A DNA stretch of 64,000 bases from Bacteroidota bacterium. GTDB taxonomy: Bacteria > Bacteroidota > Bacteroidia > CAILMK01 > JAAYUY01. The DNA lies in NCBI GenBank assembly GCA_016776505.1, contig JADHTG010000004.1, forward strand, positions 16,320-80,319, given 5' to 3'. The notes below the pieces were generated by a model. It saw nothing but the letters and a program-made list of their open reading frames with translations. It ran no database searches and was not told the origin of the DNA. Positions 9,401 through 19,272 of the stretch are shown here, piece by piece; the first letter of the stretch is position 1; each line of letters opens with the position of its first letter. Made by a program: the position numbers and the translations under genes.

Positions 9401-10526
9401 TTAAGACCCCCTTGTAATATTCATGTAAATTAAAATTCATCATCCCGACCATTTCAAAAATATTCCGGCTACCCATGAAGAATTCATCACGCTTTACATA
9501 AAATGGGAAGGGCCGTTTCAGCTGAACAAAATTCTTGTCCATAATGACAAGCGCTTCAATACCTGTGGATGTTTGTCCTACATCATTGGCCTGTAAAGTA
9601 CTAATCTCAGCCAGGAAATAATTTGTTGTCCGGCAGGTAATAGTTGTGTCCGGTTGCAGGTCATCATTGAGGAAAATATTTTTAACTAAGCCTGCTCTTA
9701 CCTTTTCCGAATCATAACTATTAAAAAAGTATACTTCAGAAAAGCTATAATACTTTCTGAAAGCAGCTATCATTTCTTTGTTTTCCTCATCACGTTTGAC
9801 TTTAAGACTCCCGGCTTCTTCAAACCGACCTTCTTTTTCCAGGTTTTCAATCACTTGACGATAGGTTTTTAAACGCACGAGTATAGCTCCTTCCTGCAGC
9901 TCTATGATTTGCCTGTCAGCCAATTCTTCATCTAAATTCACCTTTTTTTCAAACGGATTTTGCTTAATCGGCACATTTAAAAGAATTTGCATATTGTGAA
10001 AACTCACATCATTTAGTGGAAAATAATAACGGAAGCCAAGCGAAATGTTGTTTTGAATATAGAATTGCAAACCTGCAAATAATTCCAATTCTCTTTTATA
10101 CTTATCAACTGGCAATGCAAACAAATTATTGGCATCCACACCATCCTGAAACATAGCTTGCAAAACAATCTCTGTCTGAAAGCCAAATTCAATTTTTAAA
10201 GGATCTATTAATTGATAAGCGGGATTGATCACCACATCCAGGTATTTGTATTTATATTTTACAAATGGAACGCTGACCCTTGAATTTCTCATTGAATAAT
10301 TAAGCCCGAGACGTAGATCCCAGCTTTCATCTAACTTTTTTTCTGCAAAAAGTCCGATAAACGGCACGCTGCTGCCTTCAATTTCCAAGCTGTCAGTTTT
10401 GAATTTTGATATATTCATGCCCATATTGATCCCCGGATCAACATATTTCCAGATACCTGTTTTTTCAACTTGTGCAATTGAAAATAAATGCCATACAGTA
10501 AACATCAGAAGCCATACAATTCTCAT
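9393..10526 (-). CDS. Exported protein with beta-barrel-like N-terminal half, unknown function
   Basis: A 377-aa protein with a signal peptide (cleavage near FSIAQ). Residues about 30-200 show alternating aromatic strands typical of a small outer-membrane barrel (LRLGLNYSMRNSRVSV, ISLGFRYYFPLND). A charged helical segment follows (residues about 205-250, with FEEAGSLKVKRDEENKE resembling a UVR-type hairpin), then a C-terminal domain of about 120 aa. No family was recognised. It sits between the YjbQ-like gene (9 bp upstream) and the MFS gene (8-bp overlap), so it is in the same operon. Confidence 0.75.
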   Translation of the reverse strand: MRIVWLLMFTVWHLFSIAQVEKTGIWKYVDPGINMGMNISKFKTDSLEIEGSSVPFIGLFAEKKLDESWDLRLGLNYSMRNSRVSVPFVKYKYKYLDVVINPAYQLIDPLKIEFGFQTEIVLQAMFQDGVDANNLFALPVDKYKRELELFAGLQFYIQNNISLGFRYYFPLNDVSFHNMQILLNVPIKQNPFEKKVNLDEELADRQIIELQEGAILVRLKTYRQVIENLEKEGRFEEAGSLKVKRDEENKEMIAAFRKYYSFSEVYFFNSYDSEKVRAGLVKNIFLNDDLQPDTTITCRTTNYFLAEISTLQANDVGQTSTGIEALVIMDKNFVQLKRPFPFYVKRDEFFMGSRNIFEMVGMMNFNLHEYYKGVLSD

Positions 10527-10535
10527 ATATCTCTT

Positions 10536-10952
10536 TTATTCTCCAATGATCTTAACCAAAGCCCTTTTTCTTCGTTTGCCATCAAATTCTCCATAAAATA
10601 TTTGTTCCCAGGGGCCAAAATCCAGTTTTCCATTGGTGATTGCCACGATCACTTCCCGACCCATAACAGTTCTTTTCAAATGAGCATCTGCATTGTCCTC
10701 GAAACTATTGTGCCTGTATTGTGAATGCGGCTTTTCCGGTGCCAGTTTTTCCAGCCAGACTTCAAAATCCTGGTGTAATCCCGCTTCATCATCATTGATA
10801 AAAACACTGGCAGTAATATGCATGGCATTTACTAGTATCAATCCTTCCTGCACACCGCTTTCATCAATGCATTGTTGCACCAGATGGGTTATATTTATCA
10901 GCTCTCGCCTTGCACTGATTTCAAACCAAAGTTCTTTTCTGAATGATTTCAT
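10536..10952 (-). CDS. YjbQ/UPF0047 family protein
   Basis: 138 aa, full family length. The conserved pattern is visible: [46 protein letters not shown], then [23 protein letters not shown]. The clustered His residues match the probable metal/phosphate site. Members are annotated as secondary thiamine-phosphate synthases because some complement thiE mutants; the real role is unsettled. First gene of the minus-strand operon running to 4781. A TAnnTTTG-type element lies about 22 nt upstream. Confidence 0.88.
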   Translation of the reverse strand: MKSFRKELWFEISARRELINITHLVQQCIDESGVQEGLILVNAMHITASVFINDDEAGLHQDFEVWLEKLAPEKPHSQYRHNSFEDNADAHLKRTVMGREVIVAITNGKLDFGPWEQIFYGEFDGKRRKRALVKIIGE

Positions 10953-10973
10953 AATTGAATCCTTTTGTGATTA

Positions 10974-10981
10974 CAAAAATA
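10974..10981 (-). promoter_or_regulatory. Putative -7 element for the yjbQ-like operon
   Basis: CAAAAATA on the plus strand reads TATTTTTG on the minus strand, matching TAnnTTTG, 22 nt upstream of the ATG at 10952. No convincing TTTG -33 partner was seen. Confidence 0.4.
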
Positions 10982-11186
10982 CATAAGTCTGCAGGAGTTT
11001 TAATTACTTGAATTAAAAGAGCTTTTGATCCGGGGATATATGTTCCTCCATAGTTGTTTTGATATAACAAACAAATGACACAATCATCAGGGATTTGTTT
11101 TAGAGATTAGCATCTATAGTAATTTAACTTCAGTTTTATAAAATCAGTATTATTCCATACCTAATTTGAATATGTTATTTACAAGT

Positions 11187-11216
11187 TTTGGACTTGCACC
11201 TCTTTTTGTATATTTA
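11187..11216 (+). promoter_or_regulatory. Putative promoter of the plus-strand propeller operon
   Basis: TTTG (11187-11190), an 18-nt spacer, then TATATTTA (11209-11216), one mismatch from TAnnTTTG. The start of transcription would fall about 50 nt before the ATG at 11272. Spacing fits the Bacteroidota housekeeping sigma factor. Confidence 0.55.
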
Positions 11217-11271
11217 CCTTCCCTTAATCAGTACGATAAATTGATTGAAATCAAATAACAATAATTGATAT

Positions 11272-12507
11272 ATGAAAATCTCGCTCATTACAACTTTACT
11301 CATTGTGTTATTTTTAATTCTTCCCAGGCCATTGATATGGGCTCAACATGATGATCTGCATTCATGGACCCAGTTCAGGGGCAATGAACGAAATGGGATT
11401 TCTGCAGAAAGAGATCTTTTAGACATATGGCCAGAACAAGGTCCTGAGCTTATCTGGAAAAAAGAAATTGGGACTTCATTTTCTGAATTGCTGATTTCCG
11501 ATAAGCGGGTATATACTATCACTGGTGAAAAAGTTGATTCTGCAAGGGGTTACGAATATGCCATTGCTTTTGATGCAGCTACAGGAAATAAAATCTGGAA
11601 AACAAAAATTGATTCCATTTTTATAGACATTGATGGCTGGGGAGATGGTGCCCGGTCAACACCTGCAATTAATGATGATCATATGTATTGTTTAAGTGGT
11701 TTTGGTAAGCTGAAAGCCTTGTCATTGATAGATGGAAAAGAAATTTGGCAGGTGGATTTGGTAATTGATTTTGGAATTCCTGTACCCCGCTGGGGATTTT
11801 CAACATCTCCCTTAATAATGGAAGATGTGCTGATTTTAGAATTAGGTGGAAAAGATGAAAATGCCTTTGGCGCTTTTAATCCACAGGACGGTAAACTTTT
11901 ATGGAAAGTAGCAAATGGTCAGCCCTCATACTGCTCTCCTATTATTGCTAACATAGATGGTCAGGAGCAGATGATTTTTGCAAATGACAATACGCTGTTT
12001 TCATTTAATTCCAAAGGGGAAAGCTTATGGACCTATAGCATGCCAATAAGGAGGCCCACTGCCACACCTGTTTTTATTGAACCAAACAAAATATTTGTTT
12101 CAGCGGTAAGTGCAACTGGATGCTTTATTATCGAAATCAAAGAAAATAAGGCCCTGGAAACTATGAATAATTCCAGCATGCAAAATCACTGGAGCTCATC
12201 ATGCTATCACAATGGATATATCTATGGATTTAATGTGGCGGCTTTGCAGTGTATTTCTGCTCTGGATGGAAATAAAAAATGGACTAAGAGGGGATATGGA
12301 AAAGGCAGCCTCATTATGGCTGACGATAAGTTGATCGTTTTATCAGATAAAGGTAAAATGGTATTGGTTGAAGCTAGTCCAGAGGCCTTTGTTGAACTAA
12401 GCTCTTTCCAGGCATTGAATGGAAAATCATGGACCGCACCTTCGTTTTCCAATGGGAAAGTCTACCTGCGGAATCTCACGCAAATGGCCTGTTATCAATT
12501 GAAATAA
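11272..12507 (+). CDS. PQQ-like beta-propeller repeat protein, exported (propeller 1)
   Basis: 411-aa exported propeller, signal peptide ending near IWAQH. The mature protein starts with WTQFRGNERNGIS and a WPEQGPELIWKKE segment, followed by repeats of the form A-x-D-x-x-x-G-x-x-x-W (AFDAATGNKIW, ALSLIDGKEIW, AFNPQDGKLLW, CISALDGNKKW), one per blade. This is the PQQ_2/BamB-like fold. Typical quinoprotein dehydrogenase ligand motifs and heme-binding CxxCH are absent, so PQQ binding is not supported by the sequence. It groups by eye with the 33.6 and 34.8 kb propellers (shared RWG/KWG...SPxI region). First gene of the four-gene plus-strand unit. Confidence 0.85.
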   Translation: MKISLITTLLIVLFLILPRPLIWAQHDDLHSWTQFRGNERNGISAERDLLDIWPEQGPELIWKKEIGTSFSELLISDKRVYTITGEKVDSARGYEYAIAFDAATGNKIWKTKIDSIFIDIDGWGDGARSTPAINDDHMYCLSGFGKLKALSLIDGKEIWQVDLVIDFGIPVPRWGFSTSPLIMEDVLILELGGKDENAFGAFNPQDGKLLWKVANGQPSYCSPIIANIDGQEQMIFANDNTLFSFNSKGESLWTYSMPIRRPTATPVFIEPNKIFVSAVSATGCFIIEIKENKALETMNNSSMQNHWSSSCYHNGYIYGFNVAALQCISALDGNKKWTKRGYGKGSLIMADDKLIVLSDKGKMVLVEASPEAFVELSSFQALNGKSWTAPSFSNGKVYLRNLTQMACYQLK

Positions 12508-12549
12508 CTATTTCAATGGTTTTCACTTTAAAATTATTATTAAAACACT

Positions 12550-13734
12550 ATGAAGAAAATAAAAATCATCAGTCTCACAGTCCTGTTGGTTTCAGCCCTT
12601 TTTTTCAGCATTGCGCAGAATGCTGAAGAAATTATTACAAAACATCAGAACGCCCATGGAGGAGCTGAAAAATGGGAATCTTTTCAGACTATGAAGATCA
12701 GTGGTAAATTTACCGGCTTCAGTATTGAAAAGGATTTTATTTGTATTAAAGCCAGACCTGCCTATTATTATAGTGAATATTACCTGGGTAAATATCCGAT
12801 TACCGAGTCTTTCAATGGTGTTTCCGGATGGATTCTGGATTACTGGCAAGATATTGATTTCCCGAGACATACAAATAAAGCTGAAAATAATGCATTGAGG
12901 CAAAAATCTGAATTCTGCACACCTTTTTTCAATTATAAAGAACTGGGAAGCTCCGTTGAATTGATGGGGAAAGAAAATGTGGATGGTGTGGATGTATACG
13001 TCTTAAAACTCAGCAGGGCAGATGGCTTTATTGAAACCTGGTTTCTAAATGCTGAAACTTATCTGGAATACAAATGCGAGAGCCCCTGGGTCGATTTTGC
13101 CTATCCTGTGAAAAGTGAAGTGTACTTCGATGATTTCAGAAGGTTTCAGGGTGTTGTTCTTCCTTATTATATCGAGAGATCATTTGGCAGCAGGAACAGG
13201 ATTATTGAAATTGATGAAATTGAATTCAATGTGAATTTTGATGAAGGCAAAACGCAAATGCCACGAAGTCCAGAGATGGAAAAGCTGGCATTTTTAGAAG
13301 GTAAATGGGCAGTCAATGTGGAAACCATGTCAAGAAGAGGAAATTGGTATGCTGTTGATTCAACAAATTCTAAAATTGCTTTTAGCAGCACAAATCTTTT
13401 AGAGGAAAAGATCTCCTATGAAAGAATGTTTCCCATGGTAAATTCTAACAACTACAGTTATAACAGTAATACCAAAAAATATCGCCTGGCCGTCTACCAT
13501 GAATTTATGTCCGGCCTGGAGCTATTTGAAGGAGATTTTAAGGATGGTAAGCTGGTGTTTGACAATTGCCATATCAGTTATGGAAATGAAGCTGAAATAA
13601 GCCAAGCCTTTATCCAATATACTTTCAGCAAAATAACATCTGAAAGTTTTATACTTGAAATAAAAGGATCTACAGACAAAGGGATCACATGGACTGACCA
13701 GGAAAAATTCACCTATACGAGAATTGTTGATTAG
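12550..13734 (+). CDS. LolA-like / DUF1579-like two-domain exported protein
   Basis: 394 aa with a signal peptide (VSALFFSIAQ). Residues about 22-235 look like an outer-membrane lipoprotein-sorting (LolA/LolB-like) half-barrel: an AEEIITKHQNAHGGAEKW start, then MKISGKF and GWILDYW strands. Residues about 240-394 look like a small lipid- or ligand-binding barrel of DUF1579 type (MEKLAFLEGKWAVNVE, then DGKLVFDNCH). The fusion suggests a carrier of a hydrophobic ligand in the periplasm. It lies between two propeller genes, 42 bp after the first. Assignments are by pattern and are tentative. Confidence 0.65.
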   Translation: MKKIKIISLTVLLVSALFFSIAQNAEEIITKHQNAHGGAEKWESFQTMKISGKFTGFSIEKDFICIKARPAYYYSEYYLGKYPITESFNGVSGWILDYWQDIDFPRHTNKAENNALRQKSEFCTPFFNYKELGSSVELMGKENVDGVDVYVLKLSRADGFIETWFLNAETYLEYKCESPWVDFAYPVKSEVYFDDFRRFQGVVLPYYIERSFGSRNRIIEIDEIEFNVNFDEGKTQMPRSPEMEKLAFLEGKWAVNVETMSRRGNWYAVDSTNSKIAFSSTNLLEEKISYERMFPMVNSNNYSYNSNTKKYRLAVYHEFMSGLELFEGDFKDGKLVFDNCHISYGNEAEISQAFIQYTFSKITSESFILEIKGSTDKGITWTDQEKFTYTRIVD

Positions 13735-13786
13735 GTGTAATTACATGAATCTGTTTCTTTTCAACTTTTCGTGAAATGAATGTCTT

Positions 13787-13813
13787 CAGCCGTTTATTCC
13801 AAATAAATGGCTG
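13787..13813 (+). terminator. Terminator-like inverted repeat
   Basis: CAGCCGTTTATT, loop CC, AAATAAATGGCTG, one G-T pair, followed by a weak T-containing run (TTATTGTTA). It lies between the LolA-like gene and the second propeller and may reduce read-through. Confidence 0.4.
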
Positions 13814-13866
13814 TTATTGTTATCTCTAATTTTTTCCTATTTTTACCCTGATAAATCAATGAACCA

Positions 13867-15222
13867 ATGAAATTAAAAAACACATTCCTGCTATTCATAG
13901 CTATAGTACTGATTTCTCACGGACTTGGAGCTCAAAATACAGGCGGCCAATGGCCCGGCTACAGAGGGTATTATGCAAGTGGAGTTTTGGATCATGCCAA
14001 TTTACCAGGCAGTTGGGATATTAATAAAGGGACCAACATCAAGTGGAAAGTGAAGATCCCGGGTTTGGGATTATCGAGTCCTGTTATTTGGAATGAACAG
14101 CTTTTCATCACTACAGCCATCAGTGAAAAAGACAAGGAGGGACTTAAAGTCGGTATTTATGGAAATGTAGAATCTGTGGACGATGAATCAGAACATGAAT
14201 GGAAAGTATTATGCATCAATAAATATACAGGTCAAACAATCTGGGAAAGAACTTCATGCAAAGGAGTCCCACAGATCAAACGACATTCCAAATCTTCTCA
14301 TGCCAATAGCAGTATAGCCACTGACGGGCAGTATGTGGTTGCTTTTTTTGGTTCAGAAGGATTGTTTTGCTATGACATGCATGGGGAGTTGATCTGGACT
14401 AAAAATTTTGGAAAGCTTAAATCGGTATTTTTTGCTGCTGAATCCGCTGAATGGGAATTTGCCAGTTCTCCGATCATTCATAAAGGAATTTTGATCATTC
14501 AATGCGATGTGATGGAAAAATCTTTCGTAGCTGCATTTGATATCACAAACGGAAAAGAAATCTGGAAGAAAAAAAGAGATGAATACCCGGGCTGGTGTAC
14601 CCCGAACATTTATACCGATAACGAACAAACCAGGGTTGTGGTAAATGGGTACAAGCACCGGGGTGCTTATGATTTTGAAAGCGGGAAGGAAATCTGGAAA
14701 ATGTCGGGGGGAGGAGATATTCCAATTCCCACGCCCATCATTGGCGGTGAACTCATTTATTTTAACAGCGCCCATGGTAAGAGCTCCCCAATTTTAGCCG
14801 TTAAAAAATCTGCTGTTGGAGATATCAGCTTAAAGAAAGAAGAAACTTCTAATGAATATATCGCATGGAGCAAGGCCAGGGGTGGAGCCTATATGCAAAG
14901 CATGCTTTTATACCAGGATTATTTATATAATTTCAGATGGAATGGAACTGTTTATTGTTTAAATGCCATCACAGGAGAAGAGCTTTACAAGGAAAAATTA
15001 GGCAAAGCGTCCAGTTTTACAGCTTCACCTGTGGTTTCTGACAATAAAATCTATGTAGCAGAAGATAATGGACGAGTATATGTGGTCCAGGCGGGACCTG
15101 AGTTCAAATTATTGGCTACAAATTATTTAAGGGATATCTGTATGGTCACCCCAGCCATCACAGAAGGAATTATTTATTTCAGAACATCCAAATATTTAAT
15201 CGCTATTTCAAAAGATGAGTAA
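13867..15222 (+). CDS. PQQ-like beta-propeller repeat protein, exported (propeller 2)
   Basis: 451 aa, signal peptide ending near GLGAQ. The mature N-terminus is WPGYRGYYASGVL, then IKWKVKIPGLGLSSPVIW, a form shared with the 26.7 kb propeller and with many Planctomycete and Bacteroidota outer-membrane biogenesis BamB-like annotations. Later blades carry CINKYTGQTIWE, AFDITNGKEIWK and FESGKEIWK, giving about seven to eight blades. No catalytic or heme motif was seen. Its last 8 bases overlap the next gene, so the peroxidase is translationally coupled to it. Confidence 0.85.
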   Translation: MKLKNTFLLFIAIVLISHGLGAQNTGGQWPGYRGYYASGVLDHANLPGSWDINKGTNIKWKVKIPGLGLSSPVIWNEQLFITTAISEKDKEGLKVGIYGNVESVDDESEHEWKVLCINKYTGQTIWERTSCKGVPQIKRHSKSSHANSSIATDGQYVVAFFGSEGLFCYDMHGELIWTKNFGKLKSVFFAAESAEWEFASSPIIHKGILIIQCDVMEKSFVAAFDITNGKEIWKKKRDEYPGWCTPNIYTDNEQTRVVVNGYKHRGAYDFESGKEIWKMSGGGDIPIPTPIIGGELIYFNSAHGKSSPILAVKKSAVGDISLKKEETSNEYIAWSKARGGAYMQSMLLYQDYLYNFRWNGTVYCLNAITGEELYKEKLGKASSFTASPVVSDNKIYVAEDNGRVYVVQAGPEFKLLATNYLRDICMVTPAITEGIIYFRTSKYLIAISKDE

Positions 15223-15781
15223 ACTGTATTTTATTTCGATATTAATCCTTTTGCCTTTCAGCAATTTTTGCCAGGACCTGCAGGAAGAAAGCAGCTCCGT
15301 TAAAAGCCTATATCAATATGCTGCTTTGGATATTGATGGAGATAGCTTTTATTTCTCCAGCCTGAAAGGGAAGAAATTGATCCTGATAAACACGGCAACC
15401 AAATGCATGTTTGCTCCCCAGATTAGTGAACTGCAGAAATTGTATGAATCTTACCAGGACAAGGGTGTCGTTGTGGTGGCATTTCCCTGCAATGATTTTG
15501 CAAACCGGGAGCCCAAAGGGAATAATTCTGTCAAGAAGTTGTGTTTAAAAAAATACGGTGTCACTTTTCCATTGATGTCAAAGGTTTCAGTAAAAGGAGA
15601 TGACATGCATCCGGTTTATCAATATCTCACGCAAAAAGAACTCAATGGCTTTTCAAACAATAAAGTGGAATGGAATTTTCAAAAATTCCTGGTCAATGAG
15701 AAAGGTTATTTGGTAATGATTATATCCCCCAGGAAATCCCCTTTTTGTGATGAGATTGTTGAATGGATTGAAAATGAATAA
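15215..15781 (+). CDS. Exported glutathione peroxidase-family thiol peroxidase
   Basis: 188 aa with an N-terminal signal (MSKLYFISILILLPFSNFCQ). The GPx fold is clear: LILINTATKCMFAPQ with the peroxidatic Cys at about residue 64 (Cys, not selenocysteine), FPCNDFANREPKGNNSVKKL, and VEWNFQKFLV supplying the conserved Trp-Asn. The residue after the catalytic Cys is Met instead of the usual Gly. Such enzymes usually use thioredoxin-type reductants. An exported copy coupled to a propeller gene suggests peroxide or lipid-peroxide removal linked to the redox cluster. Confidence 0.88.
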   Translation: MSKLYFISILILLPFSNFCQDLQEESSSVKSLYQYAALDIDGDSFYFSSLKGKKLILINTATKCMFAPQISELQKLYESYQDKGVVVVAFPCNDFANREPKGNNSVKKLCLKKYGVTFPLMSKVSVKGDDMHPVYQYLTQKELNGFSNNKVEWNFQKFLVNEKGYLVMIISPRKSPFCDEIVEWIENE

Positions 15782-15871
15782 TCTTTGTACCGCTTCGCGT
15801 TAGCTTTTTGGGGCCTTGAAGGTTCCCGAAGAAAATGAAGCTGCCCGAATTCAGGTGGTGTTTCACGAAGA

Positions 15872-18800
15872 TTATTCCGATCTCAAATGGATCAAATAGT
15901 TCCTTTTTAAAGCAGCTTTTGCGGTGATGAAAATGCTTAAAAATCCAACCAGCAGAATGGCTGCAATCAAAACAAAAACATATCCAAGCGGTAAAGTAAA
16001 AGCGGGAGATAGAAGTGATGGTAATATGCCTATAAAAGCGGAAATTATGCCTGTTAACAGGCCCAGGCAAAGAATTAGCAGGTTTTCAGAAATGATCAAA
16101 CTGAAAATTTGCTTCCTTGTATAGCCCAGTGCTTTAAGCAGTGCCAGTTCATATTTCATGTCCAGCAGATTTCTTAATAATACAATTCCCAAGCCAATCG
16201 TGCCAATTAAAATTCCCAAACCTCCAAGCATCATAAAAACAGTGAGATAAGAATTAGTTACCGAGTTGAATTCTGCCAATCGCTGTGATGTTGGAGAAAT
16301 TTCCATTCCCAAATCAACAAATTGATCCTTCAGCATTTGATAGATTACATCCTGTCTCTCTTCCGGACCATCCACTAAAATTACTTTGGTGCCGTTAACC
16401 GATGGAAAATGCTTTTCAAATACCCTATTTGAAACTAAGATGTTTCCCTGGAAGATGGAGTTCTCAAGACCGGCTAAAAGGATGAATCCAACATGCTTTC
16501 CAAATTCATCTGTATAAAAAAGGGTATCCCCGACTTCTTTCATGAGTCCCCATCTGATCACTGTTTGGTCTGCAATTGCGTAATAGATGTTGTCATCACT
16601 TGAATAATTTAAATCCAACCATGGTGATTTCGACCTGGATTGATCAGAAACTTGGGTAAAAGAAAATGAACTTCTCATTTCAAACAAGGCAGGATCACAG
16701 CCTAAAATAGTTGGATTTTGAACCAGGTTCAGGTTTAAACAACTGGCATCATTGCTTTCAAGCTCATACAATTGTGCAAATTCCAATGAGCTGAATAATT
16801 CTGTATCAATCCCATAACTTTCCCTGCCTTCTTTCGTGTCCAGGTCATGAAGAATGGGCATACTGCTTTCTGCCCAATATAAATAGCCACCTGTTCCGGA
16901 TTGATTGTCATTTTCAACGCCATAAAAGGTTTTCCTGTTTGCCCCAGTAATGATTACAGAGAAGGTGCCCAGTGCTAATAAAGAAATACTTGCCATATTT
17001 CTTTTGTGGTGTAATCCAAGGTTTTTGTAAATCAGGCTTGTAAATGAGATTTTCGAATTCTGTTTTATATTCCCTTTTTTCTGAATGCTACGACTTATGG
17101 TCAGGACAAGGTCAAGCAAGATCAAAAATCCCGCTGCCAGAAAAGCGGATGAATTTTCATCAGGACCATCCATTATGGAGTAAATTACAAGTCCAATAGC
17201 ACCTGCAAATGCAGCCCAACTTATCCAAACAGACCATTTAAATCCGGGAGCTTTTGATTTTTCAAGTTCTTTAAGTGATGCTGCTAATTGTTGTTTTAGC
17301 TGATTCCTGCTCACAAAGTAGATGGATAAAAAGGACATAATTAAGCCGGCAAAACCTCCAATAATAAGTGTAGACGGTTTTAAACTGAGAGACAGCATAT
17401 CCGTTTTGACTGCATCCTGCCATACAGAATTCAGTCCTGCAAGCAAAAGTTGATTATAAAGGATCCCCATTCCAACTCCAATTATTGATCCCAACACAAT
17501 TACAACTGAAGATTCTGCCAGGCGGATTTTCAGTATCCTTTTTGGTGTAAATCCGATAGAAGCGAGGATAGCTGTTTCCTTACTCCTGGACACTGTGTTC
17601 AGGCTGTGCAACAAGATCGTCAAAAGCAAGCCGGCAAGAATGACAAAAAAACTAAGACTTAAAAATAATTCTCCAAAATCAATGGAATTTTCAGCTGCAT
17701 TTTCCCCTTCTGACCGTGCATCAACAAAAGACAAATTCAAATCTTTTGGGTTCAATTCATTTAAAATATTTTGTTCCAGGTCCGACATGTCTGTCGTGTT
17801 TTGATCAAACCTGAAAGAGGTGTATTGCCCAAATTTGTTGCTCCACAGCTCCTGCCCTTTATCCAGGGAAATAATTGCTTTGGGTGTGCCTTTATATTCA
17901 TCCCAGTAATCTTCATCCCGTTCACTTATTTTGTCTAAATCGATCGGTATGCCTGTATTCCAGTCACTACAACTGCCTGCATCCGTTAAGCCCGGGAATT
18001 CAGGCATGAGGCTTTTCCGGAAATAACCAGAGCCTATATTCTGGATTTCACTTACCACAAAAGTATCTTGCTTTTCAATCAATTCTCTCAATGGCCCAAT
18101 TGTGAAATAAGAAATGGGAAGTGAGTCACCAGGCCGGATTTGTAAAGCATCAGCCAGCCAGTTGTTTACAGTTATTTCATTTTTAAGGGACTTTGTTTCT
18201 GAGATGGCACTCACAAAAGAATAGGGGACTTTCAGGCTGTCATTACTAATTGAATTGACCAGGTAGCTTAATACTTTTTCTGAAGGATTCAATTTATTCA
18301 GAAGCTGGGAAATGGGTTCGTCAATAAATATCCTTTCTGATTGTACTTCAATTCTATCTTCATCCTCCAGCTTTTTTACAGTGAGGCTTGCATCGGCCAG
18401 CTTCCAATTCTTTTTCAGGCTTTTGTCAATAATAATCTTATCTATATCATCATTTCCTGCTAAAAGAATCGTGTTAACTAAACCTTTTAACTCTAGCTTT
18501 TTAGCCAGTTCCTTTTGATTCAGGAATACATTGTAAGGTGCTTTTTGATCAGATTTTAAAGAGTATCTGCCCTGTTCATCATCAGTCAGAATTTTTTTTA
18601 TTTTTAGTCTGAAAGAAACCGTAGCCATTTTTTCTTCGGCAAAAGGAGCATTGAGAGGAATGATGCCTGCATTTGCAACCCGCAAAAGGAATTCATCATA
18701 CCACTTCAGATTGAGTTTTTCAGCCAAATTTTCACTGATAAATGCTTCGTCTTCCAACAGTTCAGGGATCTTTAATCCCGATAAGGACCAGAAGGATTGA

Positions 18801-19135
18801 TCGATTCCCAATACCTGGACTTTATTGATCCTTTCCTGTTTAAGCGGATCAATGGCCATTCCAATCAATTGTAAAACAGATGCCGACCCGATCTCTAAAT
18901 CTTTAGCAATTTTTGTTGATAAACCTGATGTCACGAATCGATCTCCTGTTTGAAGTACGTATTCAGCATCACCCAGTCGATTATCAACCAGGGAGCCTAA
19001 GCTGTCTCGGACTGAATCTCCAATGATCAAAGCTCCTGTCAATACCGCCGTACTGATGATGGTGCCTGCCAACAATGCTAGATGTTGTTTTTTGTAGAAC
19101 TTCAGGCTGTTATAGATCAGCTTGGAAATTTTCAT
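15872..19135 (-). CDS. ABC transporter permease with two FtsX domains
   Basis: 1087-aa inner-membrane permease. The N-terminal membrane helix (LALLAGTIISTAVLTGALIIG) is followed by a large periplasmic MacB-type region, a first FtsX core at about residues 485-625, further helices, a second periplasmic region, and a second FtsX core at about residues 965-1085 ending in a long hydrophobic hairpin. This is the duplicated form found in lipoprotein or lipid exporters (LolCE/MacB class). It pairs with the ATPase at 19.3 kb across a 137-bp gap. A signal-linked loop contains several Cys, which is uncommon in cytosolic-facing parts. Confidence 0.87.
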   Translation of the reverse strand: MKISKLIYNSLKFYKKQHLALLAGTIISTAVLTGALIIGDSVRDSLGSLVDNRLGDAEYVLQTGDRFVTSGLSTKIAKDLEIGSASVLQLIGMAIDPLKQERINKVQVLGIDQSFWSLSGLKIPELLEDEAFISENLAEKLNLKWYDEFLLRVANAGIIPLNAPFAEEKMATVSFRLKIKKILTDDEQGRYSLKSDQKAPYNVFLNQKELAKKLELKGLVNTILLAGNDDIDKIIIDKSLKKNWKLADASLTVKKLEDEDRIEVQSERIFIDEPISQLLNKLNPSEKVLSYLVNSISNDSLKVPYSFVSAISETKSLKNEITVNNWLADALQIRPGDSLPISYFTIGPLRELIEKQDTFVVSEIQNIGSGYFRKSLMPEFPGLTDAGSCSDWNTGIPIDLDKISERDEDYWDEYKGTPKAIISLDKGQELWSNKFGQYTSFRFDQNTTDMSDLEQNILNELNPKDLNLSFVDARSEGENAAENSIDFGELFLSLSFFVILAGLLLTILLHSLNTVSRSKETAILASIGFTPKRILKIRLAESSVVIVLGSIIGVGMGILYNQLLLAGLNSVWQDAVKTDMLSLSLKPSTLIIGGFAGLIMSFLSIYFVSRNQLKQQLAASLKELEKSKAPGFKWSVWISWAAFAGAIGLVIYSIMDGPDENSSAFLAAGFLILLDLVLTISRSIQKKGNIKQNSKISFTSLIYKNLGLHHKRNMASISLLALGTFSVIITGANRKTFYGVENDNQSGTGGYLYWAESSMPILHDLDTKEGRESYGIDTELFSSLEFAQLYELESNDASCLNLNLVQNPTILGCDPALFEMRSSFSFTQVSDQSRSKSPWLDLNYSSDDNIYYAIADQTVIRWGLMKEVGDTLFYTDEFGKHVGFILLAGLENSIFQGNILVSNRVFEKHFPSVNGTKVILVDGPEERQDVIYQMLKDQFVDLGMEISPTSQRLAEFNSVTNSYLTVFMMLGGLGILIGTIGLGIVLLRNLLDMKYELALLKALGYTRKQIFSLIISENLLILCLGLLTGIISAFIGILPSLLSPAFTLPLGYVFVLIAAILLVGFLSIFITAKAALKRNYLIHLRSE

Positions 19136-19272
19136 GCTAAATAATTGATAATTAGGTATTTAATCTCAAATTGAAGACATCGCTTTAGGTGTAAATTTCA
19201 AATTGTCTTGCCACTGATGTTATTGTTTGAATTTTTATCATTGTGCTTTATTTGTTCTTAGTCTTTTGGAAT

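Larger units (their letters stand above)
10953..11271. other. 319-bp divergent intergenic region
   Basis: The gap lies between the divergent yjbQ-like operon (-) and the first propeller gene (+). Apart from one promoter candidate at each end, nothing was recognised: no tRNA, riboswitch fold or ORF with coding character. Confidence 0.6.
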
